51,310 nucleotides of DNA, taken from assembly GCA_044238845.1 (NCBI GenBank), contig JBIICN010000026.1:1-51310 (forward strand), written 5' to 3'. Source of the stretch: UBA4416 sp044238845. GTDB taxonomy: Bacteria > Bacteroidota > Bacteroidia > B-17B0 > Aurantibacillaceae. Made by a program: the position numbers and the translations under genes. The notes below the pieces were generated by a model, which was given only the letters and a program-made list of their open reading frames with translations, made no database searches and had not been told where the DNA came from. How positions within the stretch are numbered: the first letter of the stretch is position 1; every line of letters begins with the position of its first letter. Shown in pieces: positions 8,145-17,007 of this stretch.

Positions 8145-8876
8145 TTATTTAGAAATATATAGTTCTTCTGCCTTCTCCCAATTCACTACATTCCACCAAT
8201 TCGCTATGTAATCAGCGCGTTTATTTTGGTATTTTAAATAATAGGCGTGCTCCCAAACATCAAGGGCCATTACAATTTTACCTTGTTGATCAGCCACTTT
8301 CATTAATGGATTATCTTGATTAGTAGTGGTTGTAATCATTAATTTTCCATCTTGTTCAATCAACCAGCACCAGCCACTACCAAAGTGTTTGGCCGCTTTT
8401 TCTGAGAATAGTTTTTTAAACTCATCAAAGGATTTAAATTCTTTATTAATAGCTTCCGCTAATTTTCCTGATGGAATATTTGGTTTAGATTCTTTATTAG
8501 GTTTTAATAAGGTCCAAAACAAAGTGTGGTTGACGTGCCCACCTAAATTATTTCTAATAACTGGAGATGTGTATTGGTCAATATTTTTGCATTTTGTTAT
8601 ATCATCTACTTGAAAGTCGATATTGGTAGATGGAGTTTCGTTTAATTTATTAACGTAGGCTTGATGATGCTTCGTATGATGAATAATCATTGTTTGTTCA
8701 TCAATAAAAGGTTCTAAGGCATTATAAGCATAAGGTAATGCTGGCAAAGAAAAAGGATTAGCTTCTTTTCCTAATGTTTCGAGTGCATTTAATTGTTCGT
8801 TACTTACCAATTTAGTTGCTATTCCAGACAGTCCTAACAATCCTATTTTCTTAAAAAAACCTCTTCTATCGCTCAT
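8145..8876 (-). CDS. Exported Fe/Mn superoxide dismutase with Tat-type signal
   Basis: Converts superoxide to peroxide and oxygen. The 243-residue protein begins MSDRRGFFKKIGLLGLSG, a twin-arginine signal (R4-R5), so it should be exported folded with its metal. The dismutase body follows from about residue 40: HHTKHHQAYVNKLN supplies the first metal His, GGHVNHTLFW the second, and LDVWEHAYYLKY the Asp and last His. NQDNPL carries the glutamine typical of Mn-type enzymes, so Mn or cambialistic use is my inference. The biotin-carrier gene ends 1 base upstream of its start. Confidence 0.92.
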   Translation of the reverse strand: MSDRRGFFKKIGLLGLSGIATKLVSNEQLNALETLGKEANPFSLPALPYAYNALEPFIDEQTMIIHHTKHHQAYVNKLNETPSTNIDFQVDDITKCKNIDQYTSPVIRNNLGGHVNHTLFWTLLKPNKESKPNIPSGKLAEAINKEFKSFDEFKKLFSEKAAKHFGSGWCWLIEQDGKLMITTTTNQDNPLMKVADQQGKIVMALDVWEHAYYLKYQNKRADYIANWWNVVNWEKAEELYISK

Positions 8877-8877
8877 A

Positions 8878-9390
8878 TTAAAACTGAATTAGTAATTGAT
8901 TTTTTTCTACAGCAATACCTTTGGTTATAGCAATTTTTTTAATGACTCCATCAGTTGGCGATTTTAAAATATTTTCCATTTTCATGGCTTCCAAAACAAT
9001 TAAAGCGTCTCCTTTTTTCACTTCTTGTCCTTCGGTAACCAAAATATTTAGTACCATTCCAGGCATTGGCGCTTTAATGTCATTTACTTTTTTTGAAGCT
9101 AAACTATCGAGTCCTAAACTATGAAGTAAATCGTCATACTTATCTTTAATATCAAGCGTATAAGAGGTGTTGTTGATTTTAACAACCATTTTTTTCTCTT
9201 CAGGAACTTGCTTCACAATTTCTAAATTATAAGAAACATTATCCTTTAGCAAATGATAAACTCCTTCTCTTACCTTAATAATATCTGCAGAAAATTCTTT
9301 TCCATTTAAGTTACCAGAAATGGTATCATTAATCTGCTTGTTTAATTCTGTTTTAAACTCTTTTGAGCTGTTTACTTTAATTGTGTACAT
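8878..9390 (-). CDS. Biotin carboxyl carrier protein (biotinyl-domain subunit)
   Basis: A 170-residue carrier subunit of an acyl-CoA or pyruvate-type carboxylase. The C-terminal biotinyl domain reads APMPGMVLNILV, then EAMKMEN with the biotinylated lysine at about residue 137, 33 residues from the end as usual. The N-terminal half is a strand-rich spacer without a catalytic domain. An in-frame extension to 9444 runs through the preceding terminator hairpin and past a TAnnTTTG promoter element, so I use the ATG at 9390 (MYTIKVNSSKEF). Carboxylase and transferase subunits are not in the window. The dismutase gene follows 1 base later. Confidence 0.85.
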   Translation of the reverse strand: MYTIKVNSSKEFKTELNKQINDTISGNLNGKEFSADIIKVREGVYHLLKDNVSYNLEIVKQVPEEKKMVVKINNTSYTLDIKDKYDDLLHSLGLDSLASKKVNDIKAPMPGMVLNILVTEGQEVKKGDALIVLEAMKMENILKSPTDGVIKKIAITKGIAVEKNQLLIQF

Positions 9391-9394
9391 ATAG

Positions 9395-9402
9395 CAAATG
9401 TA
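9395..9402 (-). promoter_or_regulatory. Candidate -7 promoter element TACATTTG
   Basis: On the minus strand TACATTTG is an exact match to the Bacteroidota -7 consensus TAnnTTTG, only 4 bases before the ATG at 9390. No clear TTTG -33 box is seen at the usual spacing. If used, it gives a nearly leaderless mRNA. Confidence 0.4.
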
Positions 9403-9413
9403 AAGGAAATTAG

Positions 9414-9452
9414 TGTAAAAAAAAACGCCTTGAATAATTTTCAAGGCGTTTT
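9414..9452 (-). terminator. Intrinsic terminator after the secreted protein gene
   Basis: The perfect 12-bp stem aaaacgccttga (9422-9433) / tcaaggcgtttt (9441-9452) is followed on the minus strand by a run of about 8 U. It ends the 9474-10283 transcript. T-rich sequence also lies on the other side, so it could act in both directions. Confidence 0.85.
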
Positions 9453-9473
9453 AAGTTTTTTTATCTATAAGGA

Positions 9474-10283
9474 TTATTTTTTTATAAATTCTCCCATTTT
9501 ATTATCGAAGTTTAAGAAATATCCGCCTTTAGCTAAGTTTGAAGCATCAACAGATGATCCAAATCCTCTTTTAACTACATTACCATATTGGTCATAAATC
9601 TCATACATGGTTTCTACTGGCTTATCAGCGGCTACAAAACTAATGTCTTTTGACACTTTAACTGGAGCGAAAGAAATCTCAGGAACATCAGATGTAAAAT
9701 CTACTGGTTTAGATAATCTTGGTTGACCACTATAGTCCGTTTGACGAACTCTCACTTGATTTTTCCCTGAATGTGGCTGAACTTTGAAAGTATAGTTATT
9801 AGTGTTTGGTGTACCTACACCATCAACCTCTCCAACCTTTACCCATTTATTCCAACGAAACTGCTCAACTGCATAGGCTAATTTTCCTGTTTCAGATTTA
9901 GTTGACCATTTAACAGTACCTTCTTTATCAACCGTCATTGATATCACTTCAAAAGTACTCTTAGGTTTTAAAACTTCCGGATTCAAAACTTTAGGTTTAC
10001 AATCTTCTTTATGCTTAATTTTAATTTCAACTTTTTCTCCAATGGCTAACTTGTGTGGTTTGAAGTCAATTTCAAAAGCACTAGAGTTAGTTTCGTCCGT
10101 GGTAATATTTCCATTCACTAAAACCTCAGTTACGCAAAAACCTACCCCTCCACTACCAAATGGATTTTGTACATATAAGTTTTTACCTTGATAATTTCCT
10201 TCTAATATAATAACACCGCCTTGCGAAAATCCTTTGATAGTAAAGATTAACGAAAGAATTAGTATTGAATAAATTTGTTTCAT
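9474..10283 (-). CDS. Secreted protein with T9SS-like C-terminal region
   Basis: A 269-residue protein whose family I cannot name. Residues 1-20 are a signal peptide ending near GFSQ. The middle resembles fibronectin-type beta domains (WSTKSETGKLAYAVEQFRWNKW and the following strands). The last 70 residues (EIYDQYGNVVKRGF, then DASNLAKGGYFLNFDN and IKK at the end) have the YDxxGxxV and L-x-K-G-x-Y pattern of T9SS sorting domains. I infer secretion through T9SS, with less certainty than for the hydrolase at 2451. A terminator follows the gene. Confidence 0.7.
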   Translation of the reverse strand: MKQIYSILILSLIFTIKGFSQGGVIILEGNYQGKNLYVQNPFGSGGVGFCVTEVLVNGNITTDETNSSAFEIDFKPHKLAIGEKVEIKIKHKEDCKPKVLNPEVLKPKSTFEVISMTVDKEGTVKWSTKSETGKLAYAVEQFRWNKWVKVGEVDGVGTPNTNNYTFKVQPHSGKNQVRVRQTDYSGQPRLSKPVDFTSDVPEISFAPVKVSKDISFVAADKPVETMYEIYDQYGNVVKRGFGSSVDASNLAKGGYFLNFDNKMGEFIKK

Positions 10284-10454
10284 AGTCTGTTTGTTTTAGC
10301 ACGTCTGCGAAAAGTCTTGCAATATTAAAACGATATTTGAGAAAAACAAAATAAAAATCACTTTTTTATTTAAAAAATGTAAATAGTCAGTAAAAATTCA
10401 AAAATAGTCGATTAATTGTTATATTTAGGCAGTCTTAATTTTTTTATCGTAAAT

Positions 10455-12140
10455 ATGAATTTTAACATTTCAATATTAGTCATAGCATCGTCTATTATTT
10501 TATTTAGTTGTAAGGATAATGGCAACCACAAACATTCCGATAAAAGTGGTGGGACCTTTGTAATGGCCGAGAATACTGAAATTGGCTCCATTTTTCCTGT
10601 TTCAATAACAAATCACGTTGAGGGATTAGTTGTAACTCAAATTCATGAATCTTTAGTAAAACTTGACTCTAAAACATTGGAAGTTATACCTGGTTTGGCC
10701 GAAAAATGGGAAATCTCTAATGATGGAAAAACTATTACATTTCATTTAATCAAAGGCGCTCATTTTCAGGATGATAAGTGCTATAAAGACGGTAAAGGAC
10801 CAGAAATAACTAGTAAGGATATAAAATTTACAATTGAGCAACTTGCCACCAAGTCAGATGATAATTACCAATTTAATACCATTTTAAAAGATCGATTAAT
10901 TGGCGTTAATGACTTTTTTGACAAAAAAAGCACTTCAATTTCCGGTATAAAAATTATTGACGACCATACTTTTACGATAGAGCTGATTAATCCTAGCTTA
11001 AGTTTTATGAAATTACTAGCAAATCCAGCGGCATCAATTGTTAACGAAATTGCAATAAAAGCTTATGGCAAAAATTTAAAAACGGGTGCTGGGCCTTTTA
11101 TGTATGACGCTTCTTCAACAAAAGAAAAAGTTGTTTTAGTTAAAAATCCAAATTATTTTTTAAAAGATAGTTCTGGCTATTTATTACCATATTTAGATAC
11201 AGTGATTGTTCAGTTAATGCCTTCTATTGAGGATGGATTATCGTTATTTGAAAATGAAAAAATTGACTTAATCAATACTTTACCATCGTTAAGAGTGAAA
11301 GATGTTGTAGAAAAAAATATTAAAGAATTTGTAAGTCATCCTCCAAAATCTTTATTGCAAAGAGAACCAGAAATGTTAAGTCAGTTTTATATTTTTAATA
11401 CAAAACAAAAGCCTTTTGATAATGTAAAAGTAAGACAAGCAATTAATTATGCTATTGACAAAGAAAAATTAGTTGACAATGTATTGCAAGGACAAGCAAT
11501 TGGTGCAGCTATTTATGGTATAACGCCTAACACCTTTGCAGGATATAATATAAAAACAATCAAAGGTTATAATTTAGATATTAAAAAGGCGAAAGAACTA
11601 TTAGCCGAGGCTGGATTCCCTAATGGAAAAGGATTCCCAGAGGTTCGTATACTTGTAAATTCTGGAAATTCCAGAAACAGTTCAGTTGCTGTTGAAATTC
11701 AAAAACAATTAAAAGCAAACTTAAATATCAATGTTAATTTCGAATCATTACCAAATAATCAAAAATATGAATTACAAATGCACGGTAAAGGGGATATTTT
11801 TAGAGATGCTTGGGTAGCAGATTTTTCGAGTCCAGAATCATTTTTAAGTTTATTTAATGGCGATGGAGTTCCATCAGACTCGAGCAGCGGTAGCTTTCCA
11901 AACACCTCTCGTTACCAAAACACAACTTACGATATGTACTTTAAAAAAGGACGTGATTCAAATATTAAAGACACCAGTTATGCTTACTTTATGAAAGCGG
12001 AACAAGTATTGATGAATGATGCAGTTATTATTCCATTGTGGTATGAAGGGTCTTATCGTTTGCTAAGTAACAATATTAAAGGCTTAAATTTAAACGCGAT
12101 GCGTTACTATGATTTAACTAAAACTTACAAAGTAAAATAA
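10455..12140 (+). CDS. Peptide-type ABC transporter substrate-binding lipoprotein (SBP family 5)
   Basis: A 561-residue extracytoplasmic solute-binding protein of the OppA/DppA class. The signal peptide ends in a lipobox, ILFSC, and the cysteine near residue 20 would be lipidated. Typical family segments are visible: LAEKWEISNDGKTITFHL, the TGAGPFM turn, VRQAINYAIDKEKLV and AKELLAEAGFPNGKGFP. The TTG at 10416 would add 13 residues before the signal peptide, so I use the ATG at 10455. No permease or ATPase gene lies beside it, so its partner transporter is elsewhere or it acts alone. Confidence 0.88.
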   Translation: MNFNISILVIASSIILFSCKDNGNHKHSDKSGGTFVMAENTEIGSIFPVSITNHVEGLVVTQIHESLVKLDSKTLEVIPGLAEKWEISNDGKTITFHLIKGAHFQDDKCYKDGKGPEITSKDIKFTIEQLATKSDDNYQFNTILKDRLIGVNDFFDKKSTSISGIKIIDDHTFTIELINPSLSFMKLLANPAASIVNEIAIKAYGKNLKTGAGPFMYDASSTKEKVVLVKNPNYFLKDSSGYLLPYLDTVIVQLMPSIEDGLSLFENEKIDLINTLPSLRVKDVVEKNIKEFVSHPPKSLLQREPEMLSQFYIFNTKQKPFDNVKVRQAINYAIDKEKLVDNVLQGQAIGAAIYGITPNTFAGYNIKTIKGYNLDIKKAKELLAEAGFPNGKGFPEVRILVNSGNSRNSSVAVEIQKQLKANLNINVNFESLPNNQKYELQMHGKGDIFRDAWVADFSSPESFLSLFNGDGVPSDSSSGSFPNTSRYQNTTYDMYFKKGRDSNIKDTSYAYFMKAEQVLMNDAVIIPLWYEGSYRLLSNNIKGLNLNAMRYYDLTKTYKVK

Positions 12141-12187
12141 TTTCTAAACTGAAACTATTTCAATTATAGATTAAGTGTTTTATTTTA

Positions 12188-13141
12188 ATGGCAGATTATT
12201 ACTCGATACTGGGAATTACTAAACATGCAACTGATATTGAAATTAAAACTGCTTTCAGAAAATTAGCAAAGATTTATCATCCTGATAAAAATTCTGACCC
12301 TAATGCGAAACATTTATTTGAGTTAATTTTAGAAGCTTATGACACTCTCATAAATCCTCATTCTAGAAGACGATATGACAGCACAGGCATTGCATCGTCA
12401 TCCTTAAAAAAACAACCAACTAACTCATCTAATACAAGAAATAGGGGTCAAAAAGAATGGAATACATCGGATGAAGAATTAAAACGAAGAGAATTTTACA
12501 AACAACATTATCATCAAGCAAAAAGCAAAACGACTACTACTCAAGAGGCAAAAACACACTATAGCGATTACAAGTATATATTGTTTGCAACACCTATTGC
12601 CGTTGGATTGTTTATGTTAATTATTTCATTATTTAACACTGAACCAAAAACAGAAATCGATTCTCGTAAAACCGAAACACCCATTATTGAAATAAAAAAG
12701 GAAACTACTCAACTAACAAACGGCAATAAACCCTACAACGGTTTTTTCGAAGACATAAAAACATTTGATACAAACCATTTATTGCAAATAAATAATTCAA
12801 GTAATTACGATGCTGTGATTGTTGTTTTTGATACGAAAACAAATAAATATTTACAACATGCTTATTTGCAAAACTCTTATACTATCGAATTTTCTAAACT
12901 TCCAGACACTGGAGTGTATTGGAAATGTGTACTAGGAAAAAATTGGAATAAAGACAAACTGTTTTTTAATGATAAAGTGGTGGGAGGATTTGATAGTATT
13001 ATACAATACCAAAATTGGAAAACATCACCAACTTTATTTAAAGATGAATCATCAGAAGAATTAACTTTATTATATGTTATTGATGAACAATCAAGAAACA
13101 AACAATACATTAGTAACGATAATGAATTCTTTGAGAAATAA
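12188..13141 (+). CDS. Membrane-anchored DnaJ-domain protein
   Basis: A 317-residue protein with an N-terminal J domain (residues 3-65) including the Hsp70-stimulating motif H31-P32-D33 in IYHPDKN. A charged, Ser/Thr/Gln-rich linker (about 70-125) leads to one membrane segment near 130-149. The C-terminal 165 residues are strand-rich and unlike any family I know. It lacks the zinc-finger and substrate-binding domains of true DnaJ. It may recruit DnaK to the membrane. The next gene starts 3 bases after the stop, so it is co-transcribed with the hydrolase. Confidence 0.85.
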   Translation: MADYYSILGITKHATDIEIKTAFRKLAKIYHPDKNSDPNAKHLFELILEAYDTLINPHSRRRYDSTGIASSSLKKQPTNSSNTRNRGQKEWNTSDEELKRREFYKQHYHQAKSKTTTTQEAKTHYSDYKYILFATPIAVGLFMLIISLFNTEPKTEIDSRKTETPIIEIKKETTQLTNGNKPYNGFFEDIKTFDTNHLLQINNSSNYDAVIVVFDTKTNKYLQHAYLQNSYTIEFSKLPDTGVYWKCVLGKNWNKDKLFFNDKVVGGFDSIIQYQNWKTSPTLFKDESSEELTLLYVIDEQSRNKQYISNDNEFFEK

Positions 13142-13144
13142 CTA

Positions 13145-13942
13145 ATGCTTAAAACAGCTAATTTTAAAAAAGGAACAGTTACTTTTTCTGATACAGGAAA
13201 AGGAAGAGCGGTTGTATTATTGCATGGATTTTTAGGGTCCCATCAAATATGGTACAACACTATTCAAAGTCTTTCAAAATCGTTTAGAGTCATTGCTATT
13301 GATTTACCAGGCCATGGCGATACAGAATGTTTTGGTTACGTTCACACCTCCGAATTAAATGCTAAATGCGTAAAAGCAGTCATGGACAGTTTACGTTTAA
13401 AGAAATACGTTATTATAGGGCATAGTATGGGGGGTTACGCAGGCTTAGCATTTGCGGATTTATTTCCAGACAATTTAAAAGGCTTATGTTTATTCCACTC
13501 AACAGCTTATGCCGATAGCGAAGAAAAAAAGAAAGACAGAACTCGTTCAATAAAAGTTGTAAAAGCAAACCATCAAATTTTCACAACAGAGGTCATTAAA
13601 AATTTATTCGCTGTAAAAAACTTAAAATACCTAAAAGAAGAAATAGCTTTTGCACAAAAAGTAGCGGCCAAAACATCAAAACAATCAATCATTGCCTCAT
13701 TGGAAGGAATGAAAGATAGACCAAACAGAGATATTATATTAGGAATGGCCCACTACCCTATTATGATGGTAATTGGCGAATTAGATAATGTATTGCCATA
13801 TCAGCAATTATTAGAACAATCGGAATTAATAAGAGATAAACATGTTCTTTATTTAGAACACGACGGCCATATGGGCTTTTTAGAAAGTCCTAGGCAAAGC
13901 AATGTTGCTTTAAAAAAATTTTTAAGAATTTGTTTTAAATAA
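13145..13942 (+). CDS. Alpha/beta hydrolase
   Basis: A 265-residue soluble hydrolase. The oxyanion-hole motif LLHGFLGS is near residues 25-32, the nucleophile S94 sits in GHSMGGYAG, the acid is likely the Asp in GELDNVLPY, and the histidine is in EHDGHMGFLE. Architecture is that of the esterase/haloperoxidase group of the family; substrate is not predictable. It lies in a run of plus-strand genes spaced 3-10 bases apart with the DnaJ-domain and GNAT genes. Confidence 0.9.
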   Translation: MLKTANFKKGTVTFSDTGKGRAVVLLHGFLGSHQIWYNTIQSLSKSFRVIAIDLPGHGDTECFGYVHTSELNAKCVKAVMDSLRLKKYVIIGHSMGGYAGLAFADLFPDNLKGLCLFHSTAYADSEEKKKDRTRSIKVVKANHQIFTTEVIKNLFAVKNLKYLKEEIAFAQKVAAKTSKQSIIASLEGMKDRPNRDIILGMAHYPIMMVIGELDNVLPYQQLLEQSELIRDKHVLYLEHDGHMGFLESPRQSNVALKKFLRICFK

Positions 13943-13952
13943 AAATCAAAAC

Positions 13953-14453
13953 ATGAAAATAGATTTTAACCACGCTCAACAAACCGATTTGCAAAAAATA
14001 GTTGCTACTTATAATTCTACTATTACCTCTCGTTTAGTAACTGCTGATTTAGAACCAGTATCAGTTGAAAGCAAACAAGCTTGGTTTGATGCCCACACGC
14101 CAAATAGAAGACCTTTATGGATTATTGAAGTAGATGGAACTTATGCTGGATGGATGAGTTTTAATTCGTTTTATGGCCGACCAGCATACGACGGAACAGT
14201 TGAAGTCAGTATTTATTTGGAAGAAAACGCAAGAGGCAAAGGATTAGGAAAAGCTTGCTTGCAAAAAGCATTTGATAGTTGTGAAGAGTTAAACATTAAA
14301 ACGCTTTTAGGTTTTATTTTTGATCATAATGAACCAAGTTTACAACTGTTTTATAAGATGGGTTTCGAAAAATGGGCACACCTTCCTAAAATTGCCAACA
14401 TGGTTGATGCCGAGAGAGGATTAATTATTTTAGGGAAACGAATTATTATATAG
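13953..14453 (+). CDS. GNAT family N-acetyltransferase
   Basis: A 166-residue acetyltransferase of the phosphinothricin-acetyltransferase-like subgroup. The acetyl-CoA-binding signature ARGKGLGKACLQKAF (about residues 92-106) and the following FIFDHNEPSLQLFYKMGFE are clear. The N-terminal segment SRLVTADLEPVSVESKQAWF is typical of the Pat subgroup, which acetylates amino groups of amino-acid-like compounds; the true substrate is unknown. It lies 10 bases after the hydrolase and 5 bases before the TPR gene. Confidence 0.9.
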   Translation: MKIDFNHAQQTDLQKIVATYNSTITSRLVTADLEPVSVESKQAWFDAHTPNRRPLWIIEVDGTYAGWMSFNSFYGRPAYDGTVEVSIYLEENARGKGLGKACLQKAFDSCEELNIKTLLGFIFDHNEPSLQLFYKMGFEKWAHLPKIANMVDAERGLIILGKRIII

Positions 14454-14458
14454 TTAAA

Positions 14459-16120
14459 ATGAATAAGATATTTTTTAAATACCAATATCTTGCAATTATC
14501 ACCATCTGCCTCATTGCATTTGCTCCAATTTTTAAAAACGATTTTATTAATTATGACGATCCTGATTATGTGCTAAATAATCTGTATGTCAAAAAAATAA
14601 ATATTGAAAATATCAAGCAAGTAATTATTGGCAAAGGAGTTGATTTATATCTACCATTAACCATGTTAAGTTATAGTGTAGATTATTTTTTAAACGGAAG
14701 TAATCCGGTACTTTTTCATTTCACAAACTTAATTTTACATATTTTTAATTCACTCGTTTTACTGTTTATTTTAAATAAAATTACAATTAAAAATGATTAC
14801 ATAAAATATATCATTGTATTGTTTTTCGCAATAAATCCGTTGGTTACAGAAAGTGTTTGTTGGATTGCACAAAGAAAAGACATGCTTTATCTTTTGTTTT
14901 ATTTACTTTCCATTAATCAATACTTAAATTTTGAAGTTACTAAAAAAAATAAATATTTAATTTTATGTTTCATCTTTTTTGTTCTTTCCTGCTTAAGCAA
15001 ACCGATGGCTATCAGTCTACCGTTTATAATAACATTACATGTCATTTTTAAATCCAAAAAAATGATTTTAAAAACATTTGTGCCATTTATTGCATTCTAT
15101 TTGGTGTCAATTATGTTTTCTGTCATAACAATATATCGCTTCAAACAATTAGAGCTATTAAAATCTGCATCAATTCCTAATTATAGCATTTTAGAAAATT
15201 TAATTACTCTATTTTCTGAAATAGGTTTTTATTTTTTCAAACCATTTTTACCAACTAGTTTGACCTTATTTCATATGTTTCCAAATTCAGGCGAAGTACT
15301 AACAAATACTTCACTTATACTATTTAGTGCACTGGGTATAGGATTAACTTTATGGATAGGATGGTTAATTAAAACGAAAAATAATAAGCCAACAATCTAT
15401 TTATTTTTAGCTTGGTTAGTTTTTTTAACTCCTATATTGCAAATTATTCCGAATACACATACTTATGTGAGTGAACGATACTTCTACCTATCCATCGTAT
15501 TTCCTGTAACTATCGTACTTTATTTTTTACAAAATAATATTAAAACTATTTCTAACTATAAAATCATATTTATTTGTCTAACAATAATTTTCACCATTTC
15601 AACTTTTAGCAGAAGTAAAGTTTGGAAAAATACTGAAACACTTTTTGAACAGGAGCTAAAACTAAATCCAAAAAACACAATTGTTTTGAATAATCTAGCC
15701 ATCTATTATAACAGCAAAGAAAGGTATGATAGAGCTTTTCCTTTATTCAAAAAACTAGTAATCCTTGAATCATCAAACGAACATTATCTGAGTAATTATG
15801 GTATTACCCTCAGTAAACTGAGACAAATAGATAGTGCGATTGTATACTTAGAAAAATCATTAGCCATAAACAGGCAAAATTATGAGGCTTTTAGCAATCT
15901 TGGAATTTGTTATATTCAAAATAATCTAAGAGAGAAAGCTCATACTTGTTTTTTAAATGCCTATAAATTAAATCCCGATAACGCAGAAATTGCTTGTAAC
16001 CTAGGGATTTATTATTTTAACTCTATGAAACCTGACAAAGCCTTACCGTTGTTGGAGAAAGCTAAAAATTTAGGTAGCCCACGAGCATTAAACTATTTAA
16101 ATAAGCTTCGTAATAATTAA
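14459..16120 (+). CDS. TMTC-like polytopic membrane protein with C-terminal TPRs
   Basis: A 553-residue protein. The first ~385 residues hold about 10-11 membrane segments; after the first is an acidic loop motif, NYDDPDYVLNN (about residues 31-41), like the first-loop acidic motif of GT-C glycosyltransferases and of TMTC proteins. About four TPR units follow (from near 400), for example LNNLAIYYNSKERYDRAF and FSNLGICYIQNNLREKA. It may be a polyprenyl-sugar-dependent transferase, but that is inference. A paralogue of the same design lies at 18364-20199 on the other strand. Confidence 0.75.
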   Translation: MNKIFFKYQYLAIITICLIAFAPIFKNDFINYDDPDYVLNNLYVKKINIENIKQVIIGKGVDLYLPLTMLSYSVDYFLNGSNPVLFHFTNLILHIFNSLVLLFILNKITIKNDYIKYIIVLFFAINPLVTESVCWIAQRKDMLYLLFYLLSINQYLNFEVTKKNKYLILCFIFFVLSCLSKPMAISLPFIITLHVIFKSKKMILKTFVPFIAFYLVSIMFSVITIYRFKQLELLKSASIPNYSILENLITLFSEIGFYFFKPFLPTSLTLFHMFPNSGEVLTNTSLILFSALGIGLTLWIGWLIKTKNNKPTIYLFLAWLVFLTPILQIIPNTHTYVSERYFYLSIVFPVTIVLYFLQNNIKTISNYKIIFICLTIIFTISTFSRSKVWKNTETLFEQELKLNPKNTIVLNNLAIYYNSKERYDRAFPLFKKLVILESSNEHYLSNYGITLSKLRQIDSAIVYLEKSLAINRQNYEAFSNLGICYIQNNLREKAHTCFLNAYKLNPDNAEIACNLGIYYFNSMKPDKALPLLEKAKNLGSPRALNYLNKLRNN

Positions 16121-16262
16121 AAACAAAGTTAAATGTGTCTTTGAGTCAGGAATTTTTAACTAATTTTTGCAAATGCTGCGATATTATGTCAGTATTTAAG
16201 GTATAAAATGTACTAAATTCGTATTGGCATTTTGATTGCAATTACTTCTAAAATTACAAATC

Positions 16263-16967
16263 ATGTTTGATCCAATTTTATTAGTTATCAGTTTAGTGTT
16301 TATGGGCATTGGTATGCTTGTAAGCAGTCGTTTAAAAAGTAAATTTGCTACCTATTCACAAGAGCGGTTAAGTAGCGGATTAACAGGAAAAGATATTGCA
16401 CAAAAGATGTTGCGCGATAACGGCATTTATGATGTCAATGTTGTTTCGGTGGAAGGACAATTAACCGACCATTATAACCCAGCAGACAAAACTGTGAATT
16501 TAAGTTCAGACGTCTATCACGGGCAACATGTAGCGGCGGCAGCTGTTGCGGCTCACGAATGCGGACATGCGGTGCAACATGCCACAGCTTATCAATGGTT
16601 AACCATGAGAAGTAAATTAGTTCCTGCCGTACAAATTAGTTCTACAATTATGAACTTCTTGACAATAGGCTTAGCGTTTGTTGCTTATATGATGCCTAGT
16701 TTAACGAATGGAATGTTGTTACTGTTTATTGTTTTACAAAGTATGATTACTTTATTTAGCATTATTACACTTCCTGTAGAAGTAGATGCTAGTAAACGCG
16801 CGCTGGTATGGCTTGATAATTCTGGTATTATTAGAGGACAAGAAAATACAGATGCCAAAGACGCTTTAACTTGGGCCGCATATACATACTTTATTTCTGC
16901 ACTAGGCTCTATTGCAACCTTAGCTTACTACATTTGGAGATTTTTAGGAAACAGTAGAGAAGATTAA
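16263..16967 (+). CDS. Neutral zinc metallopeptidase, YugP family
   Basis: A 234-residue membrane protease-like protein. The N-terminal membrane segment (about 3-20) is followed by a soluble part with the zinc motif H-E-C-G-H in AAHECGHAVQHA, then two to three further membrane segments. LPVEVDASKRAL supplies the downstream acidic residue typical of the family. Substrate is unknown. A TTG-initiated form from 16236 would add nine residues; the ATG at 16263 puts the membrane segment at the N-terminus as in the family. Confidence 0.88.
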   Translation: MFDPILLVISLVFMGIGMLVSSRLKSKFATYSQERLSSGLTGKDIAQKMLRDNGIYDVNVVSVEGQLTDHYNPADKTVNLSSDVYHGQHVAAAAVAAHECGHAVQHATAYQWLTMRSKLVPAVQISSTIMNFLTIGLAFVAYMMPSLTNGMLLLFIVLQSMITLFSIITLPVEVDASKRALVWLDNSGIIRGQENTDAKDALTWAAYTYFISALGSIATLAYYIWRFLGNSRED

Positions 16968-16968
16968 T

Positions 16969-16993
16969 CCTCCCCCTGCCTCCTCCAAAGGGA
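16969..16993. repeat. Remnant of a dispersed CCTCCCCCTGCC...AAAGGGA repeat
   Basis: A short GC-rich patch directly after the YugP stop, unlike the surrounding AT-rich DNA. It resembles a fragment of a repeat common in genomes of this phylum. It lies between convergent genes, and no full hairpin terminator is seen here. Confidence 0.4.
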
Positions 16994-17007
16994 GAAATAA
17001 AAAGAAA

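Noticed and set aside
8878..9444. Longer biotin-carrier protein starting at 9444
   Set aside because: The extra 18 codons run through the terminator hairpin of the previous gene and across a promoter element.
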